Shown in pieces: positions 1 through 10,400 of a stretch of DNA of 64,000 nt (the first letter of the stretch is position 1; each line of letters starts with the position of its first letter). The DNA lies in contig OW818676.1 of assembly GCA_942493235.1 (NCBI GenBank), forward strand, positions 4,154,001 through 4,218,000, in the 5' to 3' direction. Position numbers and translations under genes: made by a program. This DNA is from ENR-C587 sp942493235 (GTDB lineage: Bacteria; Bacteroidota; Ignavibacteria; Kapaibacteriales; UBA2268). The notes under the pieces were generated by a model. It saw nothing but the letters and a program-made list of their open reading frames with translations. It was not told the DNA's origin and made no database searches.

Positions 1-25
1 AGATTGATAAAAGGGACAAACTCGT

Positions 26-3000
26 ATGAGAATTTTATTAGTAGAAGACAACAAGATTTTAGCAAGTGTAACGCGTGAATATTTAAAATCTGCGGGATAT
101 GAAGTATTTTTAGCTGCGGACTCTGTTGCATGCTTAAAACTTCTCAATGATGATGAATTTGACCTTATAGTTTTAGAAGTTGTCTTGCCGGACAGATCCG
201 GAATAGATTTATGTAAAGAAATCAAATCTAAAGATAGTTTTCAAGACATACCTATTATATTTTTATCCTCTCTTACTAATAAAGATGCCTTAGTCGATGG
301 ATTAAATGCCGGGGGCAAAGACTTCATTACAAAGCCATTTAATAAAGAAGAGTTGCTGGCGAGAGTAAAAGTCAACATAGACCTAAAGTTGTCTAATGAT
401 TTAATAAAGAAGCAGAATGAATTGCTACGCAGGGAAATAGAATCAAGAAAGCAGGCAGAGCAAAGCCTAAAAATTTCCGAATCTGTATATCAGGCAGTTG
501 TTGAAGACCAAATAGAAATGATATGCAGAATTAAACCTGATGGAACTATAATATTTGTTAATAACGCATTCTGTAATTATTTCGAGTTCTCCAAGCAGGA
601 TATAATTAATAATAACCTATTTGATATTTTGGTCGATGACGACAGAAAAATCAGATATAAAAATGTATTGCAATTGGGAAATTCAGAGACTCTTAATCAT
701 GAGGATTATTTCTATGATAAAGAAGGCAATATAAAATGGTACAACTGGAATTTAAGAGCTATACGTGATACTTCGGGTATGCTAAAAGAAATCCAAGGCG
801 TAGGTGCCGATATTACCGAAAAGAAAAAAATCATCGAAGAGCTTAACGAGCTTAGCCTTTTCAATTATAGTATAATAGATAATGCGGGAGAAGGTATAGC
901 GGTACTTGATAGAAATTTCAAATTTCAAACTTGGAATAAAGCCATGGAAATCATGAGCGAATTCCGTGCTGATGAAGTAATTGGAATTGACTGCCGAATC
1001 CTATTCCCTAATATAATAGAAAAATTCGGCAAAGATATTGATATTGCTTTTACCGGACAACAGGTTAAAACTACGGTTTATCAATTAACATTAACAAAAT
1101 CTCAAGATAACTTGTGGGTTAGCGGAAATTTTGTACCGCATATAAATAAATATGGAGATATAATCGGCTTAATCGCGGTGTTTAGCAATCATACCGAAAA
1201 AGTTATTAAAGAAAATCAGCTTAAAGAAAGTCAAATCAGATTGGCAACTTTGATTGACTCTCTACCTTTTGATTTTTGGGCATTAGATAATGATTGGAAT
1301 TATATATTACAAAACAAATCCTGCATTGATAATTGGAAAGACGTAAAAGGTAGGAATTTTCACGAACTTGATGATTACGATGGATTAAAAGATATTTGGT
1401 ATGCTAATAATCTAAAAGCTTTCTCCGGTATATCTGTTGAAGAGCATTATACTTTAAATAACGCAGGTAATGATTTACACAAGAAATCAGTTATTTCTCC
1501 GGTGATAATAGATGAAGAAATTAAAGGTATTATCGGAACAGAAATCGATATAACCGAGATAATTAATTATCAAAATGCCCTTAAAGAATCCGAAAGTAAA
1601 TATAGGCTTCTTTTTGATAATATGCTAGATGCTTTTACTATTAATGAAATTATTTATAACAGCGAAGGTAAACCAATCGATTATATGGTTACCGAGTATA
1701 ATAAATCATATCTGAAGCTGTCCGGATTTAGCGAGGAGCAAGTAAAATCGCTCAGCTCAAGTGAAAGGTCTAAAGAGCATTTTCATGAATTTTTTGATAA
1801 AATAGAATTTTCGTACCATTCAGGGAAATCACAGAAATTTGAGTTTTACTCTGAATTGTACTGCAAGTATTTATCATTAAGTATTTATTTTCACTCTGAT
1901 AATAAATTTGCTCTAATATTTGATGATATTAGTGAAAGAAAAATCGCCGAAGTTAAGCTTAAAGAAAGCGAAGAACAGTTCAGGCAGCTGACTGAAAATA
2001 TTGATGAAGTAATTTGGTTAAGAAATAAAGAATCAATACTCTATATCAGCAGCTCCTCGAAAAAATTATTTAATATAGACAGTAATGAACTAATTAGCAA
2101 TACGAACCTATTTTATGACTGCATTCATCATGAATACCTTGAGTTAGTAAAAAGTAAACTTTACGGTAAGGAATATTTAGAAGAAGGCAAGTTGAATATT
2201 GAATTCAAAGTTGTTATTGATAACAAAGAAAAATGGTTCTGGTGCCGCTCATTCCCTATATTCGATGAAAATTCAAATTTAATTAAAATAGCCGGTATAG
2301 TAGAAGATATTACAGATATTAAAGCAAGTGAAGAAATAATCAGAAAAGCTAATCTGGTAATAGAAAAAAGTAACACTGTAATAATTATTTGGGAAGACTT
2401 GCTGAATCTTAAACCGCAGTATATCTCGGAAAGTATTCGTCATTACGGTTATAATGCCAAAGACTTTATTGAAGGCACTTTAGATTTCGAATCAATTATT
2501 TATAAAGAAGATATTGAGAAAGTCAGAAATACAATTACGGAAAACCGACTTAATAGCAAAACGCATTATTCGATAGACTGTAGGCACCTTACTTTTAATA
2601 AAGAAATCAAATGGATGGAAATCAGAATCACTGATAAACAAACTTCCGGTACTACTTATTATAGCGAATCAATTTCAATTGACATCAGTGATAGAAAGAA
2701 AGCCGAAGAGAAGCTCTATGACTCTGAAAACCGTTGGCAATTTGCTGTCGAAAGTTCCGGAGACGGGCTCTGGGAATGGGATGTCCACTCGGGTGAGTTC
2801 CTTATTAGTAATAATCTTCATAGTATTATGGAGATGAATATTTATGAAAATATTTTTTCAATAAATGAATGGGAAACAAAAATTCATCCCGATGATTTAA
2901 GTGAATTTGCGACAAGTATCGAGTATCATTTCAAAGGAGATTACCCACAAATCTACCTTGAGCACCGACTTAAATGTTCGACCGGCGTTTATAAATGGGT

Positions 3001-6000
3001 TCTGGACAGGGCAAAGATTTTAACTAAAGATTTAAATGGCGACCCGTTGAAAGTAATCGGCACTATTACTGATATTTCAAAAAGAAAAAACATAGAGATT
3101 AATCTTTTTGATACTTCGGAACGCTTAAAATTGGCAAAAAATGCCGCAAATATGGGTATTTTTGACTTAGATTGTAAAAATAATATTTTAATTTGGGATG
3201 AAGAGCTTTTTGAGATTTTCGGTGTTAAATCGTCGGATTATAAAAATGCAAGAGAAGCATTTGATACGTTAATCTATTCCGATGATGTTAAAATGATAGA
3301 TGAAGCTACATCGTTACCTAATTTAACATCAAATAAAATCGAATTGGAATTTGGATATAGAAAAGGAAATAATCAGCACTGCATAATGAAGTCCATTTCT
3401 GACGTAATTTTTGATGAATTTGGTGAACCATCGAGAATTATCGGTGTTAATTATGATATTACCGAATCTAAGAAAAGTGAAAAAGAAATTGTAGAGGTTC
3501 GTTCGCTTTTAGAAGCAACTTTTGAACAGAATCCTGCTCCTATGGTTTTGGTTGAATATCCGAGCATGTTTGTAAGAATAGCAAATTCCGCATTTATTGA
3601 TTTTTATAACATCGATAAAGAGATTATTCCTAATAAAATGTCAATCATAGAGCTTAGATCTTATTGGCAGGAATTTTTGCCAAACGGAGTAATGCTCTCT
3701 CCGTATCAGACTCCACTTACCCAATCCCTTAAAGGAAATCGGATAAAAAATGAAGAATACTATATTAAATGTAAAGACGGATCTGTAAAATGGGAATTGG
3801 TCAATTCTGCCCCTATTTTCAATTCAGCAGGTGAGCTGATAGCAGCATTTGCGGTAGTTAATGATATTACTAATATTAAATCTGCTCAAGAAAAAATCAA
3901 ACAAAGTGAAGATAAATTCAGGTTTATTACTGAAAATTTGATTGATGTAATTTGGCAAACCGATATAGATTTAAATTACACATATTTAAGTCCTTCTATT
4001 TCTAATTATTCAAATCAATCTCCGAGCGATATGATTGGCAAAAGCATTTTAGAAAATATTTTACCCAAATATCATCAATTAATTATAGAAAAGCATAAAG
4101 AAAGTATTGTTAATATTGAAAATAAGAAACAGCCGGAATCAGATACCATTGAATGCGAAAGCTATTTACCAGATGAGACTTCAATCTGGAGTGAAATCAC
4201 ATATACCGCGTTAATTGATTCCAACTTTGAGCTTATCGGATACCAAGGTATTACTCGCGATATAACAAAAAGGAAACTTACCGAATTAGCTGTGATTGAA
4301 TCCGAAAAAAGATTTAGAACCTTAATTACTTCGTCACCCGACTCTATTTTTATAACCGATTTGTCTGGACTAATTAAGTTTAGTTCCTTGGCAGGCTCAA
4401 ATTTATTCGGTTATGACACTAAGAGTTTTGCCGAGAAATCAATTACTAATTTACTTGATAAAACGGATGTTAATCATTTCAACTATTCAATTAATAAACT
4501 GATTGAAGGCAAATATCCTCAACCCGAGACATTTGTAGCACACAAGGCAGACGGCTCGAAAATATTTATTGAAATCAATTTTAGTTTATTGAAAAATTCA
4601 GCAGAGCTACCGGAAGAAATTATATTCATTATCAGAGATATTACCGAGCGAAAAAAAATCGAGTTCCAATTGACAGAAGCTAAAAACAAAGCTGAAGAAG
4701 CCAACAGAACCAAATCTGAGTTTATTGCAAATATCAGCCATGAAATTCGCACACCACTTAATGCAATTATCGGATATGCCGATATTTTAAAAGCTAATAT
4801 TGTCGAATATGAGCAAAAAGAATATATAAAAGGAATAGTAAGAGGCAGTAAAAACCTATTGGCAATTATTAATGATATTCTTGACCTTTCAAAAATTGAT
4901 TCCGGGCATATTGAAATTAATTATTCTCCCGTAAATATTAATTATATTATTAATGACATTAGGCAGATGTTTTCTCTGAAAAGTAAAGAGAAAAACCTCG
5001 AATTCATTTTTGAGACTAATCCTGAATTACCTAAAATAATTCTTACCGATGAAGTTCGATTGAGGCAGATATTGATTAATTTAGTCGGCAATGCATTTAA
5101 ATTTACTAATAAAGGATTTGTCAAGCTACAGGTCGATTTTGTCGCTTTTGAAGGCAGAATAGATTTGGTCTTTCATATTATTGACTCGGGAATTGGCATT
5201 CCACCAAGCCAGCAAAAAATTATTTTTGAACCTTTTAGGCAGCAGCAGGGTCAGAGTACACGTAAATTCGCCGGCACTGGCTTAGGGCTAACTATCTCGG
5301 ACAAATTAGCAAAATCTATGAATGGGAATATTTTATTAGTAAGTTCTCAAGGCAAAGGAGCAAAATTTACTCTTGAACTTAAAAATGTAAAAATTCCTGA
5401 AAATTACGAATACAATAGAATTACAGAATCTAATATTGATATATTCGATAATAAAAGGATAGTACTAATTTCATCAGATATTATTTTAAGCACTATCATT
5501 TCGGATTATTTTTATACTACTAACTGTGCATTCGAGATTTTCACAGATTCTGAAAAAGCTAAGCTTGAAGCTAACAGAAATTTAGCTGATGCTATTATTA
5601 TTGATTTTGATAATTTAAGCCAAATAGAAATAGATAATTTAGCTCACTTAGCTAAGACAGGTTTTTTAAAAGAGCAATGCCTATTGGCTATTAGTAAAGA
5701 TAACAAGATTCCTGTCAATTCGGATATTAATTTTAATGAAGTTTTTATCAAACCGGTCGATATTGGTTTGTTGTCTGATTCGTTAACTAATTATTTGAAA
5801 TTTATCAATATAAATGTCGAATCGATGGATGACAAAATCGAGCAATTAATCGATTTAATTATTCTAAAAACAGATTTTAAAAAATTGGGACAGCTCTCTC
5901 CAAATATTTCATCGGAGTGGAGGAAAATCAAAAAACTAATGGATATTGATGAAATAAATCGATTTGCTGAAAGTCTTATACTGACATCAGAAAGCATGGC

Positions 6001-6139
6001 TAACACATATTTAAAAATATATGCTGAAGTATTAAGGCATCAAGTTTCTGAATTCCAATTAGATACAATGAATAATACATTTAATTCGTTCTATAAGATA
6101 GTAGATTATATAAGTAATTCAGGATTTCACAATGAATAA
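26..6139 (+). CDS. Giant PAS-rich hybrid sensor histidine kinase
   Basis: A 2,037-residue two-component kinase. Domains in order: a receiver domain (about 1-120), eleven consecutive PAS domains, most ending in the usual D-I-(T/S) motif (about 150-1545), HisKA with phospho-accepting His1572 in ISHEIRTPLN, HATPase_c (N box near 1685, DSGIGIP near 1721, GTGLGL near 1750), a degenerate receiver (about 1805-1925) that keeps IIIDF and KPVD but lacks the paired acidic residues, and an all-helical tail. No membrane segment is visible, so it should sense cytoplasmic or diffusible signals. The N-terminal receiver has Glu51 (IVLEVVLPD) where the phospho-acceptor Asp is expected. The ATG follows AAGGGA at 11-16. 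It overlaps the next kinase by 8 bases, suggesting translational coupling. The PAS ligands cannot be read from sequence. Confidence 0.93.
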   Translation: MRILLVEDNKILASVTREYLKSAGYEVFLAADSVACLKLLNDDEFDLIVLEVVLPDRSGIDLCKEIKSKDSFQDIPIIFLSSLTNKDALVDGLNAGGKDFITKPFNKEELLARVKVNIDLKLSNDLIKKQNELLRREIESRKQAEQSLKISESVYQAVVEDQIEMICRIKPDGTIIFVNNAFCNYFEFSKQDIINNNLFDILVDDDRKIRYKNVLQLGNSETLNHEDYFYDKEGNIKWYNWNLRAIRDTSGMLKEIQGVGADITEKKKIIEELNELSLFNYSIIDNAGEGIAVLDRNFKFQTWNKAMEIMSEFRADEVIGIDCRILFPNIIEKFGKDIDIAFTGQQVKTTVYQLTLTKSQDNLWVSGNFVPHINKYGDIIGLIAVFSNHTEKVIKENQLKESQIRLATLIDSLPFDFWALDNDWNYILQNKSCIDNWKDVKGRNFHELDDYDGLKDIWYANNLKAFSGISVEEHYTLNNAGNDLHKKSVISPVIIDEEIKGIIGTEIDITEIINYQNALKESESKYRLLFDNMLDAFTINEIIYNSEGKPIDYMVTEYNKSYLKLSGFSEEQVKSLSSSERSKEHFHEFFDKIEFSYHSGKSQKFEFYSELYCKYLSLSIYFHSDNKFALIFDDISERKIAEVKLKESEEQFRQLTENIDEVIWLRNKESILYISSSSKKLFNIDSNELISNTNLFYDCIHHEYLELVKSKLYGKEYLEEGKLNIEFKVVIDNKEKWFWCRSFPIFDENSNLIKIAGIVEDITDIKASEEIIRKANLVIEKSNTVIIIWEDLLNLKPQYISESIRHYGYNAKDFIEGTLDFESIIYKEDIEKVRNTITENRLNSKTHYSIDCRHLTFNKEIKWMEIRITDKQTSGTTYYSESISIDISDRKKAEEKLYDSENRWQFAVESSGDGLWEWDVHSGEFLISNNLHSIMEMNIYENIFSINEWETKIHPDDLSEFATSIEYHFKGDYPQIYLEHRLKCSTGVYKWVLDRAKILTKDLNGDPLKVIGTITDISKRKNIEINLFDTSERLKLAKNAANMGIFDLDCKNNILIWDEELFEIFGVKSSDYKNAREAFDTLIYSDDVKMIDEATSLPNLTSNKIELEFGYRKGNNQHCIMKSISDVIFDEFGEPSRIIGVNYDITESKKSEKEIVEVRSLLEATFEQNPAPMVLVEYPSMFVRIANSAFIDFYNIDKEIIPNKMSIIELRSYWQEFLPNGVMLSPYQTPLTQSLKGNRIKNEEYYIKCKDGSVKWELVNSAPIFNSAGELIAAFAVVNDITNIKSAQEKIKQSEDKFRFITENLIDVIWQTDIDLNYTYLSPSISNYSNQSPSDMIGKSILENILPKYHQLIIEKHKESIVNIENKKQPESDTIECESYLPDETSIWSEITYTALIDSNFELIGYQGITRDITKRKLTELAVIESEKRFRTLITSSPDSIFITDLSGLIKFSSLAGSNLFGYDTKSFAEKSITNLLDKTDVNHFNYSINKLIEGKYPQPETFVAHKADGSKIFIEINFSLLKNSAELPEEIIFIIRDITERKKIEFQLTEAKNKAEEANRTKSEFIANISHEIRTPLNAIIGYADILKANIVEYEQKEYIKGIVRGSKNLLAIINDILDLSKIDSGHIEINYSPVNINYIINDIRQMFSLKSKEKNLEFIFETNPELPKIILTDEVRLRQILINLVGNAFKFTNKGFVKLQVDFVAFEGRIDLVFHIIDSGIGIPPSQQKIIFEPFRQQQGQSTRKFAGTGLGLTISDKLAKSMNGNILLVSSQGKGAKFTLELKNVKIPENYEYNRITESNIDIFDNKRIVLISSDIILSTIISDYFYTTNCAFEIFTDSEKAKLEANRNLADAIIIDFDNLSQIEIDNLAHLAKTGFLKEQCLLAISKDNKIPVNSDINFNEVFIKPVDIGLLSDSLTNYLKFININVESMDDKIEQLIDLIILKTDFKKLGQLSPNISSEWRKIKKLMDIDEINRFAESLILTSESMANTYLKIYAEVLRHQVSEFQLDTMNNTFNSFYKIVDYISNSGFHNE

Positions 6140-7256
6140 AATAAGTTTTGAAGGATTAGAAAACTCAAAATTGTTGATTGTTGATGATATTATAGATAAC
6201 ATTCGAATAATCGCAAGTTTACTTAAATCAAAAGGCATTCTGGTAACTCCGGCTACAAGTGGGGAGCAGGCTTTAGGCCTGTCTGTTGCTAAAAAACCCG
6301 ATCTAATCCTATTAGATGTGCAAATGCCCGAAATGGACGGTTTTGAAGTTTGTAAGAAGCTAAAGGAAAATCCATTAACTAAAAATATCCCTGTTATATT
6401 TTTAACAGCAAGAACAGAAACCGAAGATATCATGAAGGGATTTAATCTCGGAGCTATTGATTACATAACTAAACCAATCAATTCCGATGAAGTAATGGCA
6501 AGAATTAAAACTCATCTTGAGTTAAAAAAATCAAAAGATATAATCAACGAGCAAAATATTAATTTAAGTGAGCTTAATGCAACTAAAGATAAATTCTTTT
6601 CTATAATTGCTCATGATTTGAAAAATCCTATTTCAAATTTCAGAGATTTAACTAAAGTCTTAGTCGAAAACTTCGGTTCCTTGTCAGATTCTGATAAGGT
6701 GGAATACTTGACTATGATGAATAAATCATCAGAAAGGCTGTTTTCTCTTTTAGAAAATTTGCTTGAATGGTCTCGTTCTCAGAGAGGCTTGATTCAGTTC
6801 AGCCCCATTCAGTTAGATCTTAACTATATTATTGATAATATTATTTCGTTGATGACTCCTCTGGCTCAAAAAAAGGAGATAAGCTTAGTTAAAAATATTA
6901 ACAGCAATATTAATATTGTTGCAGATGTTAATATGCTCAATACTGTAATTCGTAATATAGTTTCAAATTCAATTAAATTTACAGAGACTAATGGCAATAT
7001 TACTGTAGGAGCTAAAAATTTCGATAATTATATAGAAGTATTTATAGAGGATAGCGGAATAGGCATCAGTCCCGAAAATATCAGCAAATTGTTTCATATT
7101 GATTCTAATATTTCTACTTTAGGTACTTCAAACGAAAAAGGTACAGGCATAGGGCTAATTCTCTGTAAAGAATTTATCGAAAAGCATAACGGAAAAATCT
7201 GGGTAGAAAGTGAAGTGGGAAAAGGAACTAAATTTACTTTTGTTATTCCTAAATAA
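6132..7256 (+). CDS. Receiver-histidine kinase (REC-HisKA-HATPase)
   Basis: A 374-residue soluble protein with a complete receiver domain first (about 12-133, paired Asp near 18-19, phospho-acceptor Asp62 in LLLDVQMPEMDG, TKP lysine near 114), then HisKA with His161 in IAHDLKNP, then HATPase_c ending in GTGIGLILCKEF. Its ATG lies inside the 3' end of the preceding giant kinase (8-base overlap), so the two are probably co-translated and may form one relay in which the giant kinase phosphorylates this receiver. The kinase core belongs to the same HDLKNP subtype as the membrane kinase at 35710-37167. No DNA-binding output is present, so the final target lies elsewhere. Confidence 0.92.
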   Translation: MNKISFEGLENSKLLIVDDIIDNIRIIASLLKSKGILVTPATSGEQALGLSVAKKPDLILLDVQMPEMDGFEVCKKLKENPLTKNIPVIFLTARTETEDIMKGFNLGAIDYITKPINSDEVMARIKTHLELKKSKDIINEQNINLSELNATKDKFFSIIAHDLKNPISNFRDLTKVLVENFGSLSDSDKVEYLTMMNKSSERLFSLLENLLEWSRSQRGLIQFSPIQLDLNYIIDNIISLMTPLAQKKEISLVKNINSNINIVADVNMLNTVIRNIVSNSIKFTETNGNITVGAKNFDNYIEVFIEDSGIGISPENISKLFHIDSNISTLGTSNEKGTGIGLILCKEFIEKHNGKIWVESEVGKGTKFTFVIPK

Positions 7257-7380
7257 ATTCCAAATAACAATATAGAGGTAATTATATAATTTTAAAAATA
7301 GTCATTTTGTGGTGCCTTTACAGTTTCGTGTAATTGTAAAGGTGATGATATATTTTTAATATAGAGCTTTTGCAACTTAC

Positions 7381-7434
7381 CTTGATTTTAAATACTTTCT
7401 TGATTTCAAAACATTTCTTGACTTTATAATAAAT
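7381..7434 (+). repeat. Three tandem 18-bp direct repeats upstream of a kinase gene
   Basis: Three head-to-tail units start at 7381, 7399 and 7417, exactly 18 bases apart. Each begins CTTGA(T/C)TT and is followed by an A/T-rich tail. They lie in the 239-base gap before the kinase at 7496. The TTGACT of the last unit and TATAAT at 7425-7430 resemble promoter elements but are not correctly spaced from each other. Regularly phased repeats near a start codon suggest a regulator-binding array. This is inference. Confidence 0.5.
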
Positions 7435-7495
7435 ATTTTGTATTTTGTTGTGATTTTTTAAATACGATATATTCTTCTTGTAAAGGTAGGAAATT

Positions 7496-10400
7496 ATGAT
7501 AAATAAAAAACAACATAAATTGGCTTTCGGTACAAAGTTGTCTTTAATTATTTTGTTATTGGTTTTACTAATAAGTTTGCCGATATTATTTTTTGTTTAC
7601 AATTATATTGACATTAAAATAAAAGATAAGACTCAAAATATATTAGTTGATAATTCCAAACAAATTGCAGAAAAAATCAACAGTCAGTTAAATGAAATTC
7701 TCTATCAAATCAATCCTATTGCCGAATCATTAGAAAATTTAATAAGTACTAATGATATTAATAAGGTAAAGGATAAAATCAATAATACTCTCGATCAGAA
7801 TAAACATATTTCAGGTATATGGATAATGCTTAATCCGGAAGAATTCGTAAGCAATGAAAATATTTCCGACTTCTTATACGCAAGCGTACTCGGAAATATC
7901 ACTAAAGTATTTGTAAATAATTCAAATAATAAGCACATTTTTAAACCACTGAATAATATAAAAGAAAATCAATTTTTAGATATATTCAAAGAATTGAAAT
8001 ATTCGAGACGAAACACAATTTCTGCCCCTTCTATAATTTCAGATTATGGAACTCTATATAGCACAATTCAATTATCAATTCCGGTAACAGTCTCCGGTCG
8101 ATTTATAGGAGTGGTAGGTATCCATCTAAGCTCTCAATTCATCGGTAATATACTGAAATACTCCTTTTTAAACGATGATGCAATATCAGCAATTTTCTCA
8201 AATAGCGGAGATGTTATTTTCATAAATAACGACCATTATAATAAAGAAGCAAATATCAATAATTTTAATATTTATAAATCCGAAACTATGCTTGAGATTG
8301 AAAAAGCAATTAAAAGCACATATTCGTATTCTATTAATCAGCATTCTGCAATGACTAATTCTAAAGCATTTACTACGGTAATCCCAATACATCTAAAAAA
8401 ATATAATACTAATTGGGCTTTAGTCAATGTCTATCCGGACAAATCTTTTTTCACGGATTTAAATAATTTTACTAATTTTTATATATTAATAGTAATTTTA
8501 GGGTTACTATTAATGATTGCATTAATCCATGCTTATTTAAAATTCCAATTAAAGCCATTGAGAAATTATTTAAAATTCTCTAATAATATTTCAAATGGAT
8601 TTTATCTTCAAGAAATCAATGAAAAATATCTTTCTAAATCCGATGAAATCGGTAATCTATTCCAGTCGTTAAAAACTATCCAGGAGAGCTTGAGAAATAA
8701 AGACACAGTAGCAATGAAGAAATACGAAGAGCAAAATAAATATATTACCGGTACTAAATTATTGCTCGAGCAAATGCGTGGCAATCAGGACATTCAAGTA
8801 TTAGCTAAAAATGTACTGTCATTTCTTGCAAAATTTATTGATGCTCAAGTAGGCACATTTTATTTATATAACGACGAAACTAAAGTGCTTGAACTTTCGG
8901 CATCATTTTCTTTTACTAAGAGAAAAGGCGACCATTACAAAATCAATTTAGGCGAAGGAGTATTAGGTCAGGCAGCTATTGAAAAACAAATTGTTTTTTT
9001 AACCGAAATACCACCGGATTATATTAGCATAAGCTCTGCTCTTGGCGATGCAGTACCGCAGAATATAATAATAGCTCCTTTTGTTTATGAAGATAAGCTA
9101 ATCGGGGTAATAGAATTAGCAACGTATCTACAATTTGATGATGCTCAAATCGAGTTTATTAAAAACGGACTAGAAAATATTGCTATTGCATTTAATTCTG
9201 CCGGAGTCAATAAAAAAGTCAATTTGCTCTATCAAGAAGCTCAAAATCAAGCTGAAAAACTACAGACTCAGCAAGAAGAGCTTATTGCTACTAATGAAGA
9301 ACTTGAAGCTCAGACAGTAGCTTTAAGAAATTCAGAGCATAAACTAATCGAACAACAGGAAGAATTACAAGCTATCAATGAAGAGCTTGAAGAGAAAACA
9401 AGTTTTCTTGAAAAGCAAAAAGGAGAAATAATTCAAAAGAATGAAGAATTACTCGTTGCTCAATATGAAATTGCTCAAAAAGCTAAAGAAATCGAATTGA
9501 CAAGCCAGTATAAATCCGAATTCCTTGCAAATATGTCGCATGAATTAAGAACCCCGCTAAATAGCATATTGATTCTTGCTACTAATTTATTTGAGAATTC
9601 AGCAGGAAACTTAGTAGATGACCAAGTAGAATCTTCGAAAATCATATACCAGTGTGGAATTGATTTGCTTAATCTGATAAATGATATTTTAGATTTGTCA
9701 AAAATTGAAGCTGGCAAGATGACTATGAATTTCCAAGCTACCGAAATAATACATATTGCCGACAGTATTAATAAAAACTTCAAAAAATTAGTTGAAAATA
9801 AAGGCTTAAAGCTGATTGTAGATATAGCTGCCGATTTGCCAAAAGAAATAAACACTGACTCCCAACGGCTTGAGCAGGTAATTAAGAATTTTGTTTCAAA
9901 TGCAGTTAAATTTACTTCTAAGGGAGAAATCAGTGTATTAATCAGGCATCCCGATGAGTCTGTTAAACTACGTATTCCTGTAAATAATCACAAGCAAGCA
10001 TTAGAAATTTGCATTAAAGATACCGGCATAGGTATTCCCAAAAATAAACAAAGAGAAATTTTTGAAGCTTTCCACCAGTTAGAAAGTCACTTATCAAGGA
10101 ATTATAATGGTACAGGGCTTGGCCTGTCTATAGCAAAAGAAATTACTCACTTGCTTAATGGCGTAATTAATCTCAAAAGCATAGAAGGAGAAGGCTCCGA
10201 ATTCTCGATTATAATTCCAATTAATACGCCTATTGCCGAATCTGATACTAATAATCTCGGAATCAATGAATCAAGCAGAATTATTCTGGAAGCTAACAAT
10301 GAACTATCGACAGAATCTGTTTTACACAATCTTTCAGATATGCATGTAGAAGATTATAAACAAGAAATTAGCGAATTGTTTACTGCTGAAATAAATATGG

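Noticed and set aside
7315..7342. CCTTTAC/GTAAAGG hairpin after the second kinase as a terminator
   Set aside because: Only 7 bp with a 14-base loop and no T run immediately after it.
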